Made by a program: the position numbers and the translations under genes. The notes beneath the pieces were generated by a model, which saw nothing but the letters and a program-made list of their open reading frames with translations, was not told the origin of the DNA and searched no databases. 64,000 nt of DNA from an uncultured Pelagimonas sp. (GTDB taxonomy: Bacteria; Pseudomonadota; Alphaproteobacteria; Rhodobacterales; Rhodobacteraceae), in the NCBI RefSeq assembly GCF_947498515.1, contig NZ_CANMKO010000004.1, forward strand, positions 248,001 through 312,000, read 5' to 3'. Of the stretch, positions 1-8,489 are shown piece after piece; the stretch's first letter is position 1, and each line of letters starts with the position of its first letter.

Positions 1-2
1 TC

Positions 3-605
3 ACCCAATTGGAATTGCACCCCGGTGCCAAACTGTCCGAGGCTGAGATTTCAGATCAGCTTGGCGTGTCGCGCCAACCGGTTCGAGACGCGTTCTTTCG
101 GCTGTCTCAACGGGGTTATGTTCAAATTCTGCCGCAGCGCGGCACATTGGTCACCCGGATATCCGAGGAACAGGTGCTCAATGCGATGTTCATCCGAATG
201 GCACTTGAATGCGCCTGCATCGAAGACGTCCCAGCCCTAAGCGCCGATCAGATTAAATCACTGTCTGACATTCTGGAACAACAACACATTGCGATGCAGG
301 CAGAAGATGGGCCCAAGTTCAACGCACTTGACGAGAGTTATCACCAACGGCTTTGCGAACTGGCCGGGCGCGGGCATATCTGGTCATTGATCCTTGAGCA
401 AAAGGGGCATTTGGACCGAGTGCGCTGGCTCAGCCTTGCCTTTCACCAAAATGAGGCACTGACAGAGCATCGAGGGATTTTGGACGCGCTGACAATTGGC
501 CGAACCGATCGGGCCAAATCCCTGCTCAAGGCGCATCTCAACAAGGTCCAGCACATGCTGCCCCAGATCCGAGAAGAAAACCCCGCCCTGTTTGCAGAGA
601 AATAA
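3..605 (+). CDS. GntR-family (FadR/FCD type) transcriptional regulator, 5' end cut by window edge
   Basis: DNA-binding repressor or activator of the GntR family. The visible part opens inside the winged helix-turn-helix: the stretch LSEAEISDQLGVSRQPVRDA is the family's recognition region, followed by the wing motif QRGTLV. The rest (about residues 65-190) is helical and fits an FCD ligand-binding domain. The reading frame is open to the window edge, so the first TTG (position 9) is probably internal and about 10-25 N-terminal residues are missing. The gene is convergent with the transporter gene that follows. The ligand and target genes cannot be told from this fragment. Confidence 0.85.
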   Translation, partial: TQLELHPGAKLSEAEISDQLGVSRQPVRDAFFRLSQRGYVQILPQRGTLVTRISEEQVLNAMFIRMALECACIEDVPALSADQIKSLSDILEQQHIAMQAEDGPKFNALDESYHQRLCELAGRGHIWSLILEQKGHLDRVRWLSLAFHQNEALTEHRGILDALTIGRTDRAKSLLKAHLNKVQHMLPQIREENPALFAEK

Positions 606-609
606 CCCC

Positions 610-1587
610 TTATTCAGGTTGGCAAATTTCGTCTCGTACGGCGGCCATCCCGGTCCGCGCGATCAAGCCCGCGACAATCAAGACAAGGGCCGCAAGGAAC
701 ACAGCCGCCAAAGCAACATGTGCCTGCGATCCGCTTAAATTGGCATAGCGGAAAGTTGCGATCGTCAGCGCCGCAACCGGAAAGCTCAGCGCCCAAAAGG
801 ACAATGCAAAAGGCAGTTTTACGAAACCACGCGCTTGCACCACGACAATCGCCGTAAAGGTAATCGCAGTGTAAAACAGCACCCGCGCAAACGGATCAAG
901 CGCACCGCCATTCAGCTGAAGCCAAGCCAAAAACCCAACAGCGGGCGGTGCGATGAGGATGGCAAGCGTCGGCAACAACCGACCCGGAAGCGGATCGTGA
1001 AAGATCAAACGGTTCATAACCAAGGTCAGCAGCACAATCCAAAACACCATCCCGGTCGCAAAGAAAAGCCAGCTCAGCTCAACAAACCCAAGCGGAATCC
1101 CGGCAATTGGGGCCACGACGTTGCCCACCGCCGGAATGAACCACGCCGGGGAAATATGCATGGGTTGAAAGGGACGCCGACCGATCCAACCGGAAATCAC
1201 CGCAAGGGTAAGCCCCGCTTGGGCAAGCGCCCCGATGCTCCAAACCCATGAGGCAATGCCCGGCATTGTCGGCAACATCGCCGTAGCAATTAGCATTAGG
1301 GAAATGGAGATCGCCGGGAAAAACGCCATGCGCACCGGGTGGCCCCATTCGGCGACAACAGCCGCCGGAAACCGAAGGCTTTTCAATACATAAAGGGCTG
1401 CGACGACCGCAAAATCGGCCATGGTCACCCAAAGCACAACGCGCGATGCCAGCGGGGGCCAGCCAAACTGGGTCTCGGCCATATGCAGCGCCAAGCTCAG
1501 GCCGGCCAATCCCATGACCGTTGCAAACAACGTGATCGGCAGGTGCTTGAGCGACCCTTTGGCGGGGGTTTCGGTTTCGGCGGTCAT
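610..1587 (-). CDS. TehA/SLAC1-type (TDT family) anion or dicarboxylate transporter
   Basis: Integral inner-membrane protein of 325 aa with about ten hydrophobic segments. Conserved-looking stretches around PAWFIPAVGNVVAPIAG and the regularly spaced membrane helices fit the tellurite-resistance/dicarboxylate transporter (TehA, SLAC1) family of anion channels. The ORF could extend upstream to a TTG at 1659, but that would make the purine-rich GGAGGGGAG sequence part of the coding region. I chose the ATG at 1587, which begins MTAETETPAK just before the first membrane helix and has a weak GAGACG upstream. The substrate is not identifiable from sequence; related proteins carry chloride, nitrate, malate or sulfite. 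Confidence 0.75.
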   Translation of the reverse strand: MTAETETPAKGSLKHLPITLFATVMGLAGLSLALHMAETQFGWPPLASRVVLWVTMADFAVVAALYVLKSLRFPAAVVAEWGHPVRMAFFPAISISLMLIATAMLPTMPGIASWVWSIGALAQAGLTLAVISGWIGRRPFQPMHISPAWFIPAVGNVVAPIAGIPLGFVELSWLFFATGMVFWIVLLTLVMNRLIFHDPLPGRLLPTLAILIAPPAVGFLAWLQLNGGALDPFARVLFYTAITFTAIVVVQARGFVKLPFALSFWALSFPVAALTIATFRYANLSGSQAHVALAAVFLAALVLIVAGLIARTGMAAVRDEICQPE

Positions 1588-1659
1588 GACGCGTCTCAAT
1601 TCGATGTGGTTACATATGAATTCCCGAATATCACTACGCCTCTCCCCTCCTTTGGTCAA

Positions 1660-1692
1660 AGCGAAAAGGCACCGCAGTCTTGCGATGCCTTT
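1660..1692 (-). terminator. Rho-independent terminator of the RTX gene
   Basis: The 7-bp arms AAAGGCA (1665-1671) and TGCCTTT (1686-1692) pair. A 4-bp inner stem CGCA/TGCG closes a GTCT loop. Read on the minus strand, the stem is followed by TTTTCGCTTT. It lies 22 bp after the stop of the RTX gene. Confidence 0.7.
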
Positions 1693-1713
1693 AAAGTGTA
1701 CCGGATTGGGCGT

Positions 1714-3828
1714 TTAGAACTCGTTTAACACCTCATGCTCAAACACCACATTTGTTGCGTTTAAGTCGGCAATGTCGACGCCTTCGAGCAAGACAGAGTT
1801 ATTCCCAAAGCTGACCAATGCACCTTGGTCCGTTTGGCTAAGCATCGCTGCAAGGTCAGGTAGCGGAGTGCCGTTGAAATAGCTCACCAAAATCTCATCC
1901 TGATTGGTATCAAACCCTTGGATCGTGTCGTTGCCCTCGTTGTAATCACCTGAAAAGACAAACTGATCATTGCCCGCACCAGTGATGATCAGATCATCAC
2001 CAACACCGCCAATAACAGTGTCATTGCCGCTGCCATCTTCGATCACATCGGCGGCCTCCCCATCGGTATTCACCCCTTGCACACCGGCAAAAAGGTCGTC
2101 GCCGGTGCCAAGATCGTAATGATTGTTAAAATCATTCCCGAGGATCGTGTCATTGCCACTATGGCCGCGGAACATCATCCCTTCGACTTCAAGCCCAATA
2201 AGGAACAAATCATCGCCGCTTGAGCCGATCAGTTCCTCAAAATTATAGGCTTCGGCAAAGTGGTTGGCCGTGCTTCCGGCGGCGGATTCGATCGAAATTC
2301 CGTTGGGGTTTGTGGTGAAATCCCCCACGACGATTCCGTCGGAATAGGGTGAGTAACTAAACCGCAAGATGTCGTGGCCCTCGCCCCCGTCAAAATAGTC
2401 GGTCCCGCCGCCGCCATAGACGCGATCATCGCCGTCCAAGGCAAAGACATGGTTGTCACCAGCCTCATCAAACAGCCAATCGCCGTAGTCTGAGCCGGTG
2501 ATCACACCGCTGACAAAGGTAACCTCAGTCCAGACCGTATTGTTGGTCAGATCGCCATCCGTCCATTCATAATACGTGCTGTCTTCGTCCAGAACGATGC
2601 CAACGTAATAGCTCCCCGTCTCGATCCCGCTTGGCAAAGAAGTTGAAAAACTTGCGGTGCTGGTCTCACCGGGGTCGACCGACATATTGCGTGTTTGCAA
2701 AACGGTATCGCCCGCGTCAAACACCGCATCCTCGCTCAGGATCACCTGATACCCGACGTATTCTGAGCCCTCGCTCGGCGCGGTATCACGGGCAACATCA
2801 ACCTCAAGCGCAAGTGTGGCCCCCGGAGCAGAAATATCAACAAGCCCCTCGCCCGGCCCAATGACCCGAATGGCCTCGGCCGAGAAATCAATAACGTCCG
2901 GGCCGCGCCCCGCGACATGGACCTCTATCCATTCGGTCGCATTGTCGGTTTCGTCAAATTCAACAAGATCGTTGCCGGTATCAACAACCGCAGCCACATA
3001 ATAGGTCCGGTCTTCTTCAAACCGCGGCAAGTTATAGCCCGCGCCTCTTGAGAAGCTATAGGTCGGGGTGTCGATTTCTTGATAGGTACCAATGCTATAG
3101 GCTGCATCAAAGCTTGGCTCGGTCGCAAAATACACTGTGGTCAAAAACCGCCCTTCGACCGGCTCAATATCCGCCGTCACCTCATAGCGCGTGTAAATGA
3201 CGCCGCCACCGCGCAAGTCCGACTCGTCCAAAACCCTGAAATTGTTGATCGAAAGATTGAACGTCGGCGCATCAATCAAGGTTTCGAGATCAACCGTTCC
3301 GTCGTCAAAGCGGATGTTTTCGATATTTGAAATCGTGGTAGAATAGCCGTCCACATGCGCCAATTCAAAGGCACCACCACCGATATGGCTCACTGTGTAA
3401 TCGGCACGATTGCCTTTGAGATAGGCCAGATCAATGCCCGCGCCGCCGTCCAGCGTGTCATTGCCGTCATGACCATAGGCGCGCAGGGTGTCATCGCCCT
3501 CCCCGCCTAGCAAGGTATCGCTGCCGATGCCGCCTTTGACCATATCATTGCCCGCGCCGCCCGATACGTAATCATCGTCCTTGCCGCCGTTCAACGTGTC
3601 GGACCCGTCACCGCCCAACAACGTGTCATTGCCCTTGTTGCCGTTGATGAAATCATCACCCTCACCGCCAAGGACGCTGTCGTCGCCATTGCCACCTTTA
3701 AGTGTGTCGTTGCCAATACCACCGATCAGGGTGTCATCCCCGCCGCGCCCGACCAAGGAGTCATCTCCAAGGGCACCTTCTAGTAAATTGTCTTTATTAT
3801 TGCCACGTATAGAAATTCCGACTGGCAT
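1714..3828 (-). CDS. RTX calcium-binding repeat protein with two CARDB-like domains, probably secreted by a type I system
   Basis: A 704-aa acidic protein without an N-terminal signal peptide. Residues 10-130 hold about twelve glycine/aspartate nonapeptide repeats of the GGxGxDxLx type, which form Ca2+-binding beta-rolls. Residues about 188-305 and 312-438 are two related beta-rich blocks, each ending in a (D/E)-rich stretch before a final strand (for example DLVEFDETDNATEW), as in CARDB adhesion-like domains. More RTX repeats follow to about residue 640, with a short C-terminal segment of the kind that carries type I secretion signals. The ATG at 3828 has AGGAGAGC upstream. No HlyB/HlyD/TolC genes are nearby, so the exporter must be elsewhere. 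Role unknown; adhesion or surface-layer function is a guess. Confidence 0.85.
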   Translation of the reverse strand: MPVGISIRGNNKDNLLEGALGDDSLVGRGGDDTLIGGIGNDTLKGGNGDDSVLGGEGDDFINGNKGNDTLLGGDGSDTLNGGKDDDYVSGGAGNDMVKGGIGSDTLLGGEGDDTLRAYGHDGNDTLDGGAGIDLAYLKGNRADYTVSHIGGGAFELAHVDGYSTTISNIENIRFDDGTVDLETLIDAPTFNLSINNFRVLDESDLRGGGVIYTRYEVTADIEPVEGRFLTTVYFATEPSFDAAYSIGTYQEIDTPTYSFSRGAGYNLPRFEEDRTYYVAAVVDTGNDLVEFDETDNATEWIEVHVAGRGPDVIDFSAEAIRVIGPGEGLVDISAPGATLALEVDVARDTAPSEGSEYVGYQVILSEDAVFDAGDTVLQTRNMSVDPGETSTASFSTSLPSGIETGSYYVGIVLDEDSTYYEWTDGDLTNNTVWTEVTFVSGVITGSDYGDWLFDEAGDNHVFALDGDDRVYGGGGTDYFDGGEGHDILRFSYSPYSDGIVVGDFTTNPNGISIESAAGSTANHFAEAYNFEELIGSSGDDLFLIGLEVEGMMFRGHSGNDTILGNDFNNHYDLGTGDDLFAGVQGVNTDGEAADVIEDGSGNDTVIGGVGDDLIITGAGNDQFVFSGDYNEGNDTIQGFDTNQDEILVSYFNGTPLPDLAAMLSQTDQGALVSFGNNSVLLEGVDIADLNATNVVFEHEVLNEF

Positions 3829-3840
3829 CTATGCTCTCCT

Positions 3841-3883
3841 CAAATGCACTCGCTAATTCACCCTTTCAGGTTGAGTGCATTTG
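3841..3883. promoter_or_regulatory. 11-bp perfect inverted repeat in the leader of the RTX gene
   Basis: CAAATGCACTC (3841-3851) and GAGTGCATTTG (3873-3883) are exact reverse complements with 21 nt between them. The proximal arm ends 13 bp before the RTX start codon and abuts its AGGAG ribosome-binding site. It could be an RNA hairpin controlling translation or a bipartite operator. There is no T-run, so it is not a terminator. Confidence 0.5.
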
Positions 3884-3929
3884 AATCACCGCGACGAAAG
3901 TCCGTCAAGCCACCGGATGCCTGCCAAAC

Positions 3930-3960
3930 AAAAAAGCCGCATGATCTCTCATGCGGCTTT
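3930..3960 (-). terminator. Rho-independent terminator of ychF
   Basis: Ten-bp perfect stem: AAAGCCGCAT (3933-3942) pairs with ATGCGGCTTT (3951-3960) around an 8-nt loop. On the minus strand it ends in TTTTTTG. It starts 22 bp after the ychF stop codon. Confidence 0.9.
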
Positions 3961-3982
3961 GGTATTCGTAGTAAACGGCGTC

Positions 3983-5080
3983 TTAGGTGTTGAACAAGAA
4001 GTGCAACACGTCACCATCCTTGACCATGTAACCTTTGCCCTCGGCGCGCATCTTGCCCGCATCCTTGGCCCCGTTTTCGCCATCACAAGCCAAATAGTCG
4101 TCATAGGCGATGGTTTCGGCCCGGATAAACCCACGCTCAAAATCGCCGTGGATGACACCGGCCGCCTGAGGGGCCAATGTGCCCTGACGGATCGTCCAGG
4201 CGCGCGCCTCTTTGGGGCCGACGGTGAAATAGGTCTCAAGGTGCAAAAGCTCATAACCAGCTTTGATCAACCGATCCAAACCCGCTTCTTTCAGCCCCAG
4301 TTCGCCAAGGAACATCTCGGCTTCTTCGTCTTCAAGCTGGCTGATCTCTTCTTCGATCTTGGCCGAAATCACCACATGGGTGTTGCCTTGGGCTGCGGCC
4401 ATTTCCGCAACTTTTTCAGATAGATGGTTGCCGGTCGATGCCTCACCTTCGTCAACGTTACAAACATACAAAACCGGCTTGGTCGATAGCAATTGCAGCA
4501 TCTTCCAGGCTTTTATGTCCTCGTCGTCAACCTCAACCAAACGCGCCGGTTTGCCCTCTTCAAGCATCGCCATGGCGTCTTTCATCAAACGCTCTTGCTG
4601 AACCGCTTCTTTGTCACCACCACGCACCTTGCGGGTGATGGTCTGGAGCCGTTTTTCCAGCGATTCCATATCGGCAATGATCAGCTCGGTTTCGATGGTT
4701 TCGGCATCGGCCACCGGATCAACCCGGCCATCAACATGGGTCACGTCTTCGTCTTCAAAACAGCGCAACACATGGGCAATAGCGTCGGTTTCACGAATAT
4801 TGGCGAGAAACTGGTTGCCCAAGCCTTCGCCCTTGGACGCGCCTTTGACCAGACCGGCAATGTCGACAAAGGTCATGCGCGTTGGAATGATCTGTTTTGA
4901 CCCGGCAATCGCCGCCAATTTATCAAGGCGCGCATCCGGAACGGCCACGTCACCGACGTTCGGTTCGATCGTGCAAAACGGAAAGTTCGCAGCCTGCGCC
5001 GCGGCGGTTTTGGTCAATGCGTTAAACAAGGTCGATTTGCCCACATTGGGCAGACCCACGATTCCCATCCGAAAGCCCAT
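3983..5080 (-). CDS. ychF: Redox-regulated ATPase/GTPase YchF (Obg-like ATPase)
   Basis: Ribosome-associated P-loop nucleotide hydrolase of the Obg-HflX group, 365 aa (the usual length is about 363). The N terminus MGFRMGIVGLPNVGKST carries the Walker A (G1) loop. A helical coiled-coil insertion lies in the middle of the protein, and the C-terminal TGS domain ends in the typical GKMRAEGKGY and VKDGDVLHFLFN stretches. The start has AAGGAG eight bases upstream. The MATE gene lies 54 bp upstream on the same strand, so the two may be partly co-transcribed. A strong terminator follows. YchF prefers ATP in characterised bacteria; function here is inferred from homology. Confidence 0.97.
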   Translation of the reverse strand: MGFRMGIVGLPNVGKSTLFNALTKTAAAQAANFPFCTIEPNVGDVAVPDARLDKLAAIAGSKQIIPTRMTFVDIAGLVKGASKGEGLGNQFLANIRETDAIAHVLRCFEDEDVTHVDGRVDPVADAETIETELIIADMESLEKRLQTITRKVRGGDKEAVQQERLMKDAMAMLEEGKPARLVEVDDEDIKAWKMLQLLSTKPVLYVCNVDEGEASTGNHLSEKVAEMAAAQGNTHVVISAKIEEEISQLEDEEAEMFLGELGLKEAGLDRLIKAGYELLHLETYFTVGPKEARAWTIRQGTLAPQAAGVIHGDFERGFIRAETIAYDDYLACDGENGAKDAGKMRAEGKGYMVKDGDVLHFLFNT

Positions 5081-5134
5081 GCTGGCAACTCCTTTGATAT
5101 GACGGGCTGCTTCTAGGGCCTAACCGCGCCCAAC

Positions 5135-6496
5135 TCAAGCGGTTCCGAAGCGTGGCACCGCATGGGTCCAAAAACGCCACGCCAACAACACCGCCGCTAG
5201 GCCCAAACCAACCACCAAGCCGATCCAAATCCCCGCCGCGCCCCAGTTCAAGACAAAGCCAAAGATATAGGCCGAGGGCAGACCGATCACCCAATAGGCA
5301 AAGGTCGCCATGACCATCGGCACCTTGGTATCAAGCAAGCCGCGCAACAACCCGAGATGGATCACCTGCATCGCATCCACCAGCTGGAACAAAGCCGCAA
5401 GCGCCAAAAGCATGGTGCCAAGACGCAGCAACTCACCAAGCTGTGCCTCTTCTGGGTCAAAAAACACGCCCAAAAGGGTTTCGGGAAACAACAGGAAACC
5501 CGCCGTGGCAAGCGCAACCAATGCCAGCGACAGCACAATCACCACCTTGGCCCCGCGCACCAGATGCGCCCCATCACCGCGCCCTTTGGCATTCCCGGCT
5601 CGGATTGTGGCCGCGTTGGAAAGGCCGACGTGCATCATAAAGGTCGCGCTGGCGATCTGAAGCGCCGCACCATGGGCCGCGAGGGGCACTTCGCCCAGCC
5701 AGCCCATAAGAACGGCGGAAAACGCGAACAACGCCACTTCGGCCAAAGTCGTCAACCCAATCGGGAGGCCAAGCCGGAAGACCTGCAAAAACATGTCTGT
5801 GTCCGGCTTCCAGAAACGTACAAATAGCTGATGATGCGGGAGTTTTCGCAGAGCATAGAGAATGGTGAGAACCAACCCGGCCGAGGTCGACAGCACAGAG
5901 GCAATCGCCGCCCCCTGCAGGCCAAGCTCGGGCGCGCCCCAATTGCCAAAGATCAGCGCATAGTTGGCGAAAATGTTCACAACGGCAGAGGCCAGCGTGA
6001 TCCAAAGAACGATCCGCGTGTGTTCCAGCCCGGCCAGATAGCTTTTGAGCACCATTACGCCCAGCGCCGGCAGCATGCCCCACCCGGCAATCCGCAGATA
6101 GGTTTGGGCGTTTTGGGCAACCTCGGCCTCTTGTCCCATGGCGCTAAGGATTGGTTCGGCAAACCACATAAGCGGCATAACGGCGCCAAAGAAGATCATC
6201 GACCACCACAGTGCCATACGAGTTGACCGGCGGATTTGCTGATCGTCATCACGCGTGGCAAAATCCGCCACCATCGGCATCACTGCAAAGGCAAAACCCG
6301 ATCCAAAGAGCAGCAGTGAAAAGAAAAAAGACCCCGCAAGCGTCATCGCCGCAAGTTCCGAAACCCCGTACCAGCCCATCATAATCGTATCAGTCAGGCC
6401 AATGGCGAATTGCGCCAAATGCCCGCCAACCAAAGGCAAACCAAGGACCAGCACGGCGCGTCCGTGCTGCACATATGTCATTTCTTTTTGAATCAT
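5135..6496 (-). CDS. MATE-family multidrug/Na+ antiporter (NorM-like)
   Basis: Inner-membrane efflux protein of 453 aa with twelve predicted helices in two related halves. The start region (LGLPLVGGHLAQFAIGLTDTIMMGWYGVSELAA) is characteristic of the MATE superfamily, with the usual TDTIMMG motif in helix 1. Members export cationic drugs or metabolites in exchange for Na+ or H+. The ATG at 6496 has little Shine-Dalgarno sequence; a second ATG at 6481 is possible. It is divergent from the DUF2461 gene and upstream of ychF on the same strand. Substrate cannot be predicted. Confidence 0.93.
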   Translation of the reverse strand: MIQKEMTYVQHGRAVLVLGLPLVGGHLAQFAIGLTDTIMMGWYGVSELAAMTLAGSFFFSLLLFGSGFAFAVMPMVADFATRDDDQQIRRSTRMALWWSMIFFGAVMPLMWFAEPILSAMGQEAEVAQNAQTYLRIAGWGMLPALGVMVLKSYLAGLEHTRIVLWITLASAVVNIFANYALIFGNWGAPELGLQGAAIASVLSTSAGLVLTILYALRKLPHHQLFVRFWKPDTDMFLQVFRLGLPIGLTTLAEVALFAFSAVLMGWLGEVPLAAHGAALQIASATFMMHVGLSNAATIRAGNAKGRGDGAHLVRGAKVVIVLSLALVALATAGFLLFPETLLGVFFDPEEAQLGELLRLGTMLLALAALFQLVDAMQVIHLGLLRGLLDTKVPMVMATFAYWVIGLPSAYIFGFVLNWGAAGIWIGLVVGLGLAAVLLAWRFWTHAVPRFGTA

Positions 6497-6617
6497 CCCA
6501 CGGGCCTAAAGCTGCATCTCAGGTTGCGCAAGGATTCTCCGATCATCTGTCACGATCCTCCCCCGCCCGTCACGATTTGTGATAGGATGGAGGTGTTTTC
6601 AACGATAGGGTTTTGAC

Positions 6618-7262
6618 ATGTCGGACAGTGTAGAGACGGCAAATTTGTTTGAAGATGCGACGGCTTTTTTGGCTGATCTAAGCGCCAACAATTCCCGCGA
6701 TTGGTTTCACGCCAATAAGCTGCGCTATGACAGCCTGTTAAAAAGGCCTGCCGAAAAACTGGCAAGCGATATGGCCCATTGGTTTGAAGATAGCCAAGGC
6801 GTTGGTGTCAAACCAAAATTGTTTCGACCGCATCGGGATGTGCGGTTTTCAAAGGACAAAACCCCTTACCACACCCATCTTCATCTCATGTGGTCATTGC
6901 CTGATGGGCGCAGCTGGATGTTCGGTCTCTCGCCCACATACGCTACCGCCGGTGCCGGTGTGATGGGGTTTGAAAAGGGTCAGATTGATCACTACCGAGC
7001 CGCCGTTGACGGCGAGGCTGGGCAAGAGCTGACCGAGCTTCTAGCGGTTGGCAATTGGCGGTTGGATGAGCCCGAACTTAAACGCGTCCCCGCCCCCTAC
7101 CCGTCAACGCATGATCGCGGTGATCTTTTGCGTCGCAAAGGGTTGGTTGTGTGGCGCGACAACCTTGACAAAGCTTTGCACAACAATCCGCAACAGGCCC
7201 TGCAAGCGGCTTTTGCTGAATTGACACCTGTGCTGGATTGGATAGGCCGCGCCCTGACCTAG
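6618..7262 (+). CDS. DUF2461 (TIGR02453) family protein
   Basis: Conserved soluble protein of 214 aa of unknown function. Recognisable family features are NNSRDWFHANKLRYD near residue 30, FRPHRDVRFSKDKTPYHTH near residue 70 and the stretch ATAGAGVMGFEKGQIDHYR. Some relatives are annotated as DUF2461 without experimental role. The gene is divergent from the MATE pump and convergent with ppk2. A GGAGGTG sequence occurs about 25 nt upstream of the ATG, which is too far for a normal ribosome-binding site, so the leader arrangement is slightly unusual. Confidence 0.85.
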   Translation: MSDSVETANLFEDATAFLADLSANNSRDWFHANKLRYDSLLKRPAEKLASDMAHWFEDSQGVGVKPKLFRPHRDVRFSKDKTPYHTHLHLMWSLPDGRSWMFGLSPTYATAGAGVMGFEKGQIDHYRAAVDGEAGQELTELLAVGNWRLDEPELKRVPAPYPSTHDRGDLLRRKGLVVWRDNLDKALHNNPQQALQAAFAELTPVLDWIGRALT

Positions 7263-7270
7263 GCGCGGCC
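7245..7270. terminator. Possible terminator hairpin spanning the DUF2461 stop codon
   Basis: Nine-bp perfect arms GGCCGCGCC (7245-7253) and GGCGCGGCC (7262-7270) with an 8-nt loop lie between two convergent genes. There is only a weak CTTTGG tail on the plus strand, so termination is likely but not certain. Confidence 0.45.
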
Positions 7271-7277
7271 CTTTGGA

Positions 7278-8306
7278 TTAGGACGTTGATTTACGCGATG
7301 TTGGGTGCAGAGCAGTGCCTAAAATGTGGTCCGAGCGGTGGATCACATGGCCAGCACCGCCAACAATCAACGGATCCGCAGGTTTGGCGATCGACAGGTC
7401 TTTGCCCGGATAATCCAATGTCGACAGGAAGTGACGCATGCAATTCAAGCGTGCGCGCTTCTTGTCATTGGATTTCACCACGGTCCAAGGCGCATCTGCG
7501 GTGTTTGTGTAAAAGAACATCGCCTCTTTGGCTTCGGTGTAATCATCCCACTTGCCAAGCGACGCTTTGTCAATTGGGCTAAGCTTCCACTGTTTGAGAG
7601 GATCGGTTTCACGGCTTTCAAAGCGCGAGCGCTGCTCATCTTGGGTGACCGAGAACCAATATTTGTAAAGACGGATACCCGAACGCACCAACATCTGTTC
7701 AAGATCAGGGGTTTGGCGCATGAACTCAAGGTATTCATTTGGTTCACAGAACCCCATGACCCGCTCAACACCGGCGCGGTTATACCAAGACCGGTCATAA
7801 AGAACGATCTCACCGGCGGTTGGCAAATGGTCGATATAGCGCTGGAAATACCATTGGCCGCGCTCTTCGTCGGTTGGTTTGTTCAAGGCAACAACGCGGG
7901 CATTCCGTGGGTTCAAATGCTCGGTAAACCGTTTGATCGTCCCGCCCTTACCTGCGGCGTCACGGCCTTCGAAAAGCAAAACAAACTTTTCACCGGTCTC
8001 CTGCGCCCAGAGCTGCACCTTGAGCAACTCGGCCTGCAACATGGCCTTTTCTTTCTCATACTCCTTGCGCGACAGCTTAGTCTTGTAGGGGTATTCGCCA
8101 GTTTCAAAGGCCCGGCGGATGTCATCTTGGGACGGTTGATTGCCTATAGGAGCCACAGCTTCTGTGGCCTCAACAGCCGGTGTCACCGGTGCGGCGGCCG
8201 GTTTTGGGCTGGCCGCTGCTGCGCCATTTGGCTTGGCCGTTGACACGGTCTTGTTCTGGGCGGCAGGGGCTTTGGCGGTGCTGGTTGAGGTCCGAGCTGT
8301 GGTCAT
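7278..8306 (-). CDS. ppk2: Polyphosphate kinase 2 (PPK2 family)
   Basis: Transfers phosphate between polyphosphate and nucleotides. The Walker A loop GRDAAGKGG (residues 114-122) and the Walker B/lid region DRSWYNR (residues 171-177) followed by GVERVMGF identify the PPK2 family, and the single domain suggests class I. The start at 8306 (MTTARTSTST) has AAAGGA upstream; the longer ORF lacks a good site. The first 55 or so residues are a low-complexity Ala/Pro/Thr extension that looks disordered. The gene is convergent with the DUF2461 gene and divergent from trpA. Whether the preferred nucleotide is ADP or GDP cannot be told. Confidence 0.93.
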   Translation of the reverse strand: MTTARTSTSTAKAPAAQNKTVSTAKPNGAAAASPKPAAAPVTPAVEATEAVAPIGNQPSQDDIRRAFETGEYPYKTKLSRKEYEKEKAMLQAELLKVQLWAQETGEKFVLLFEGRDAAGKGGTIKRFTEHLNPRNARVVALNKPTDEERGQWYFQRYIDHLPTAGEIVLYDRSWYNRAGVERVMGFCEPNEYLEFMRQTPDLEQMLVRSGIRLYKYWFSVTQDEQRSRFESRETDPLKQWKLSPIDKASLGKWDDYTEAKEAMFFYTNTADAPWTVVKSNDKKRARLNCMRHFLSTLDYPGKDLSIAKPADPLIVGGAGHVIHRSDHILGTALHPTSRKSTS

Positions 8307-8389
8307 AAAAAGTCCTTTCACTGAGTTTGTGCAGACCCTAACGCAAACCACGCGGCCTCACTTTGACCCCTGTCAAAAAACCGTCACAA

Positions 8390-8408
8390 ATCGCACATCT
8401 ATTGCGAT
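8390..8408. promoter_or_regulatory. Small inverted repeat between ppk2 and trpA
   Basis: ATCGCA (8390-8395) and TGCGAT (8403-8408) form a 6-bp inverted repeat with a 7-nt spacer in the divergent promoter region. It is a possible operator for either gene; support is weak because such short repeats occur by chance. Confidence 0.25.
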
Positions 8409-8438
8409 CAATTCATCCGATTGCTCGGATGCCATTGA
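8408..8438 (+). other. Stem-loop in the trpA leader
   Basis: CATCCGA (8414-8420) pairs perfectly with TCGGATG (8425-8431) around TTGC. An outer TCAAT/ATTGA pairing (8408-8412 with 8434-8438) extends the stem with a small bulge. It lies 52 bp before the trpA start. It could be an attenuator-like or stability element; there is no strong T-run. Confidence 0.35.
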
Positions 8439-8489
8439 TTTTCCGGCGCGCTTCCGGCAACACGGCCTGACCATCCTGCGGAGAGCCCC

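Noticed and set aside
1588-1659. N-terminal extension of the TehA-like protein to a TTG start
   Set aside because: The extension is charged, unlike the family, and would put a GGAGGGGAG ribosome-binding-type sequence inside the coding region.
3420-3790. Regular short repeats that could suggest a CRISPR-like array
   Set aside because: They are degenerate 27-bp periodicity from RTX nonapeptide codons inside an open frame, without constant repeats and unique spacers.
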